Assembly: GCA_027068245.1 (NCBI GenBank)
Contig: JAMOUF010000222.1
Location: forward strand, 1-7,227
Reading direction: 5' to 3'
DNA: 7,227 nucleotides
Origin: Campylobacterales bacterium
GTDB taxonomy: Bacteria > Campylobacterota > Campylobacteria > Campylobacterales > Nitratiruptoraceae
Part shown: positions 5,621-7,227 of the stretch, piece by piece
How positions within the stretch are numbered: position 1 is the first letter of the stretch
Layout: each line of letters begins with the position of its first letter
Translations under genes and position numbers: made by a program
The notes under the pieces: generated by a model
What the model saw: only the letters and a program-made list of their open reading frames with translations
Told to the model about the DNA's origin: nothing
Databases searched by the model: none

Positions 5621-7157
5621 TTATCCTCTCTTTCAAAACCCTTTTCAACACTTTTCCCGTTGCGTTTTTTGGAAGCTCTTTTATAAAATAGACCGATTTT
5701 GGGATTTTGAAGTTCGCCAGATGCTCTTTTAAAAAGCGCTTTACCTCCACCTCGCTAAGCTTCGCCCCATCTTCAAGCTCTATATAGGCCACCGGAACCT
5801 CTCCGCTCTTTTCATCCTTTATCCCTATGACCGCCGCCGCTTTTATAAGTGGATGGGTGAGTAAAATCTCCTCTATCTCCCTTGGGTATATGTTTATGCC
5901 TTTGGAGATTATCAAATCTTTTTTCCTGTCTACGATAAATATGAATCCCTCCTCGTCCATATAACCCAAATCACCGGTTTTGAGCCAGCCGTTGACGATA
6001 GTCTGGGCCGTAGCTTCCGGTCTGTTTAGATATCCTTGCATCACGTTGTCGCCTTTGACGATTATCTCGCCAATCTCACCCGTTTTAAGCTCTACCATAT
6101 CCTCGTCCACTATCTTTACCCTGACACCCGGTATTGCCGGGCCTACGGATTTGGGTTTCTGTTTTTTTGGCAGGTTCACGGCAACCACCGGACTGGCTTC
6201 GCTTAGACCGTACCCTTCCAGCAAGACGCCCTTTTTGAACTTTTTCCTGAATCTCTTCAGCGTCTCTTCCGGCAGCGCGGCCGCACCGCTTACATAGTAT
6301 TTGACCTTGTTGAACCAGTGAAAATACCAGGGAAGCTTGGCCTTGGAAAGGGCGTTGTATACATCGGGAACTCCCACAAATATCGTCACCCGTTTTAAAA
6401 GAGTCTGTTTTATGATGTTGGAAAATGGCATAATCGAGCGGATTATCACCACGGCGCTGCCAAAATAGAGCGGCATCAAGATGGTAACGGTAAGCGTGAA
6501 AGAGTGAAACATGGGCAGATAGACGATAAACCTGTCTTTTGGGGTGATTTTTAGAAGCTTCTCTATCCCTAAGATATTTGAAAATATGTTTCTGTAACTA
6601 AGCATCGCCCCTTTTGGCTTTCCGGTGGTTCCGGATGTGTATATGATGGTTGCTATGTCGTCTATATCCACCGGCTGGGTAATCTTTTCGTGGGATTCGA
6701 GGTTCGCCAAAATCTCGCTGAAGGCTATGTTGTTCTCGTCCAGTCCGTTGTATTCGCCCTCCCATATGATTTTTTTCACCCCTGTTTTGGCGAAGATGTT
6801 TTGCAGCTCTTTGGAGTATTTCGCGCTCGCCACCAAAAATTTGGCCTCGCAGTCGTTAAGGATATATACTATTTCGTCCTCTTTTAGAAAGTTGTTTATG
6901 GGAACGGGTACCGCGCCAAGTTTCTGTGCGGCCAGAAAGGCTATGATAAACTCCAGGGAGTTAGCCATAACAAGGCCGATACGCTCCCCTTTGTGCAGAC
7001 CCAGAAACTCCAAAAATCTGGCAAAGGTATCCACTTTCAAAAGCATTCTGGAGAAGTTTATCTTTTTGTCGTCTATGAAGTAGGCCGTGGCTTTGGGCCT
7101 GTTTTGGGCATGCTCTCTTAAGACCTCGTAAAATGTGTTGTATCCGTACTCAAACAT
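5613..7157 (-). CDS. fadD: Acyl-CoA synthetase (AMP-forming, FadD-like)
   Basis: Full-length 514-residue member of the adenylate-forming (ANL) superfamily, which activates a carboxylic acid with ATP to an acyl-adenylate and then joins it to CoA. All core motifs are present: the P-loop YTSGTTGKPKG at 173-183, LPMFHSF at 214-220, GYGLSE at 315-320, TGDLG with Asp396, the hinge region VDRKKDLIISKG at 409-420, INIYPREIEE at 421-430, and the catalytic lysine Lys502 in NATGK. The overall pattern is that of long- and medium-chain fatty acid CoA ligases, but chain length cannot be read from the sequence. The start ATG lies one base after the stop of an apparent outer-membrane protein gene, with AGGT as a weak ribosome site; the 3' end overlaps the PanE-like gene by 8 bases. 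This places it in the middle of an operon. Cytoplasmic, possibly membrane-associated. The FadD symbol is a functional-family call; a synthetase for another hydrophobic acid is possible. Confidence 0.92.
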   Translation of the reverse strand: MFEYGYNTFYEVLREHAQNRPKATAYFIDDKKINFSRMLLKVDTFARFLEFLGLHKGERIGLVMANSLEFIIAFLAAQKLGAVPVPINNFLKEDEIVYILNDCEAKFLVASAKYSKELQNIFAKTGVKKIIWEGEYNGLDENNIAFSEILANLESHEKITQPVDIDDIATIIYTSGTTGKPKGAMLSYRNIFSNILGIEKLLKITPKDRFIVYLPMFHSFTLTVTILMPLYFGSAVVIIRSIMPFSNIIKQTLLKRVTIFVGVPDVYNALSKAKLPWYFHWFNKVKYYVSGAAALPEETLKRFRKKFKKGVLLEGYGLSEASPVVAVNLPKKQKPKSVGPAIPGVRVKIVDEDMVELKTGEIGEIIVKGDNVMQGYLNRPEATAQTIVNGWLKTGDLGYMDEEGFIFIVDRKKDLIISKGINIYPREIEEILLTHPLIKAAAVIGIKDEKSGEVPVAYIELEDGAKLSEVEVKRFLKEHLANFKIPKSVYFIKELPKNATGKVLKRVLKERING

Positions 7158-7158
7158 A

Positions 7159-7227
7159 TCAATACCTGTATGTCAGGCCGATATTTAGCAGATGGGCGCC
7201 ACCCTCGCTGAATCGTCCGGCTATACC
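7159..7227 (-). CDS. C-terminal end of an outer-membrane beta-barrel protein (FadL-like?), partial
   Basis: Only the last 22 residues and the stop are in the window; the rest lies beyond the right edge. The peptide ends GAHLLNIGLTYRY, with alternating hydrophobic residues and a terminal aromatic residue, which is the signal recognised by the outer-membrane assembly machinery on the last strand of beta-barrels. The stop (TGA at 7159-7161) leaves one base before the acyl-CoA synthetase ATG, so the two genes form an operon. Because the neighbour activates fatty acids, the OmpP1/FadL transporter family is the leading guess, but 22 residues cannot prove it and any barrel protein remains possible. 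Confidence 0.6.
   Translation of the reverse strand, partial: GIAGRFSEGGAHLLNIGLTYRY

Noticed and set aside
6625..7083. Open frame of 152 codons on the plus strand
   Set aside because: It is a shadow of the acyl-CoA synthetase gene, with a low-complexity Ser/Phe-rich translation.

Overview
The window looks like a compact chromosomal stretch from a Campylobacterota (Epsilonproteobacteria) genome. I base this on AGA/ATA-rich, moderately AT-rich codon use, tight gene packing with overlaps of a few bases, TATAAT-type -10 boxes without clear -35 boxes, and protein styles typical of that phylum (a Cache-type histidine kinase with a degenerate G1 box, and a tryptophan-rich HIT protein). The genus cannot be fixed from the sequence. 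Nearly every base is coding. No rRNA, tRNA, CRISPR array, insertion sequence or long repeat was found.

Left part, minus strand (1-2389): a three-gene operon read right to left. It encodes a small exported thioredoxin-fold protein with a CRWC motif, then a membrane histidine kinase with a periplasmic Cache domain, then an OmpR-type response regulator cut by the left edge. The first pair overlaps by 4 bases (ATGA) and the second pair abuts exactly (TAGATG), so the three are almost certainly translated together. The kinase would sense a small molecule in the periplasm and phosphorylate the regulator. The linked exported thioredoxin suggests, but does not prove, a thiol or redox connection.

Middle part, plus strand (2449-4797): after a short divergent promoter region come a HIT-family nucleotide hydrolase-like protein and an M3-family zinc oligopeptidase of the OpdA/PrlC type. 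Both are cytoplasmic and probably do housekeeping work on nucleotides and peptides.

Right part, minus strand (4775-7227): the last residues of an apparent outer-membrane beta-barrel protein, then an acyl-CoA synthetase (FadD-like), then a PanE/ApbA-type ketopantoate reductase homologue. The junctions are a 1-base gap and an 8-base overlap, so this is also an operon. If the barrel is a FadL-type porin, the first two genes form an uptake-and-activation pair for hydrophobic carboxylic acids, and the PanE-like enzyme may act on a different 2-oxo acid. The PanE-like gene and the peptidase gene converge and overlap at their 3' ends by 23 bases, with no terminator hairpin seen between them.

No clearly novel system is visible. 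The best leads are the thioredoxin-kinase-regulator operon, the atypical kinase ATP-binding motif, and the PanE-like enzyme that lacks expected substrate-binding asparagines and sits next to fatty-acid genes.
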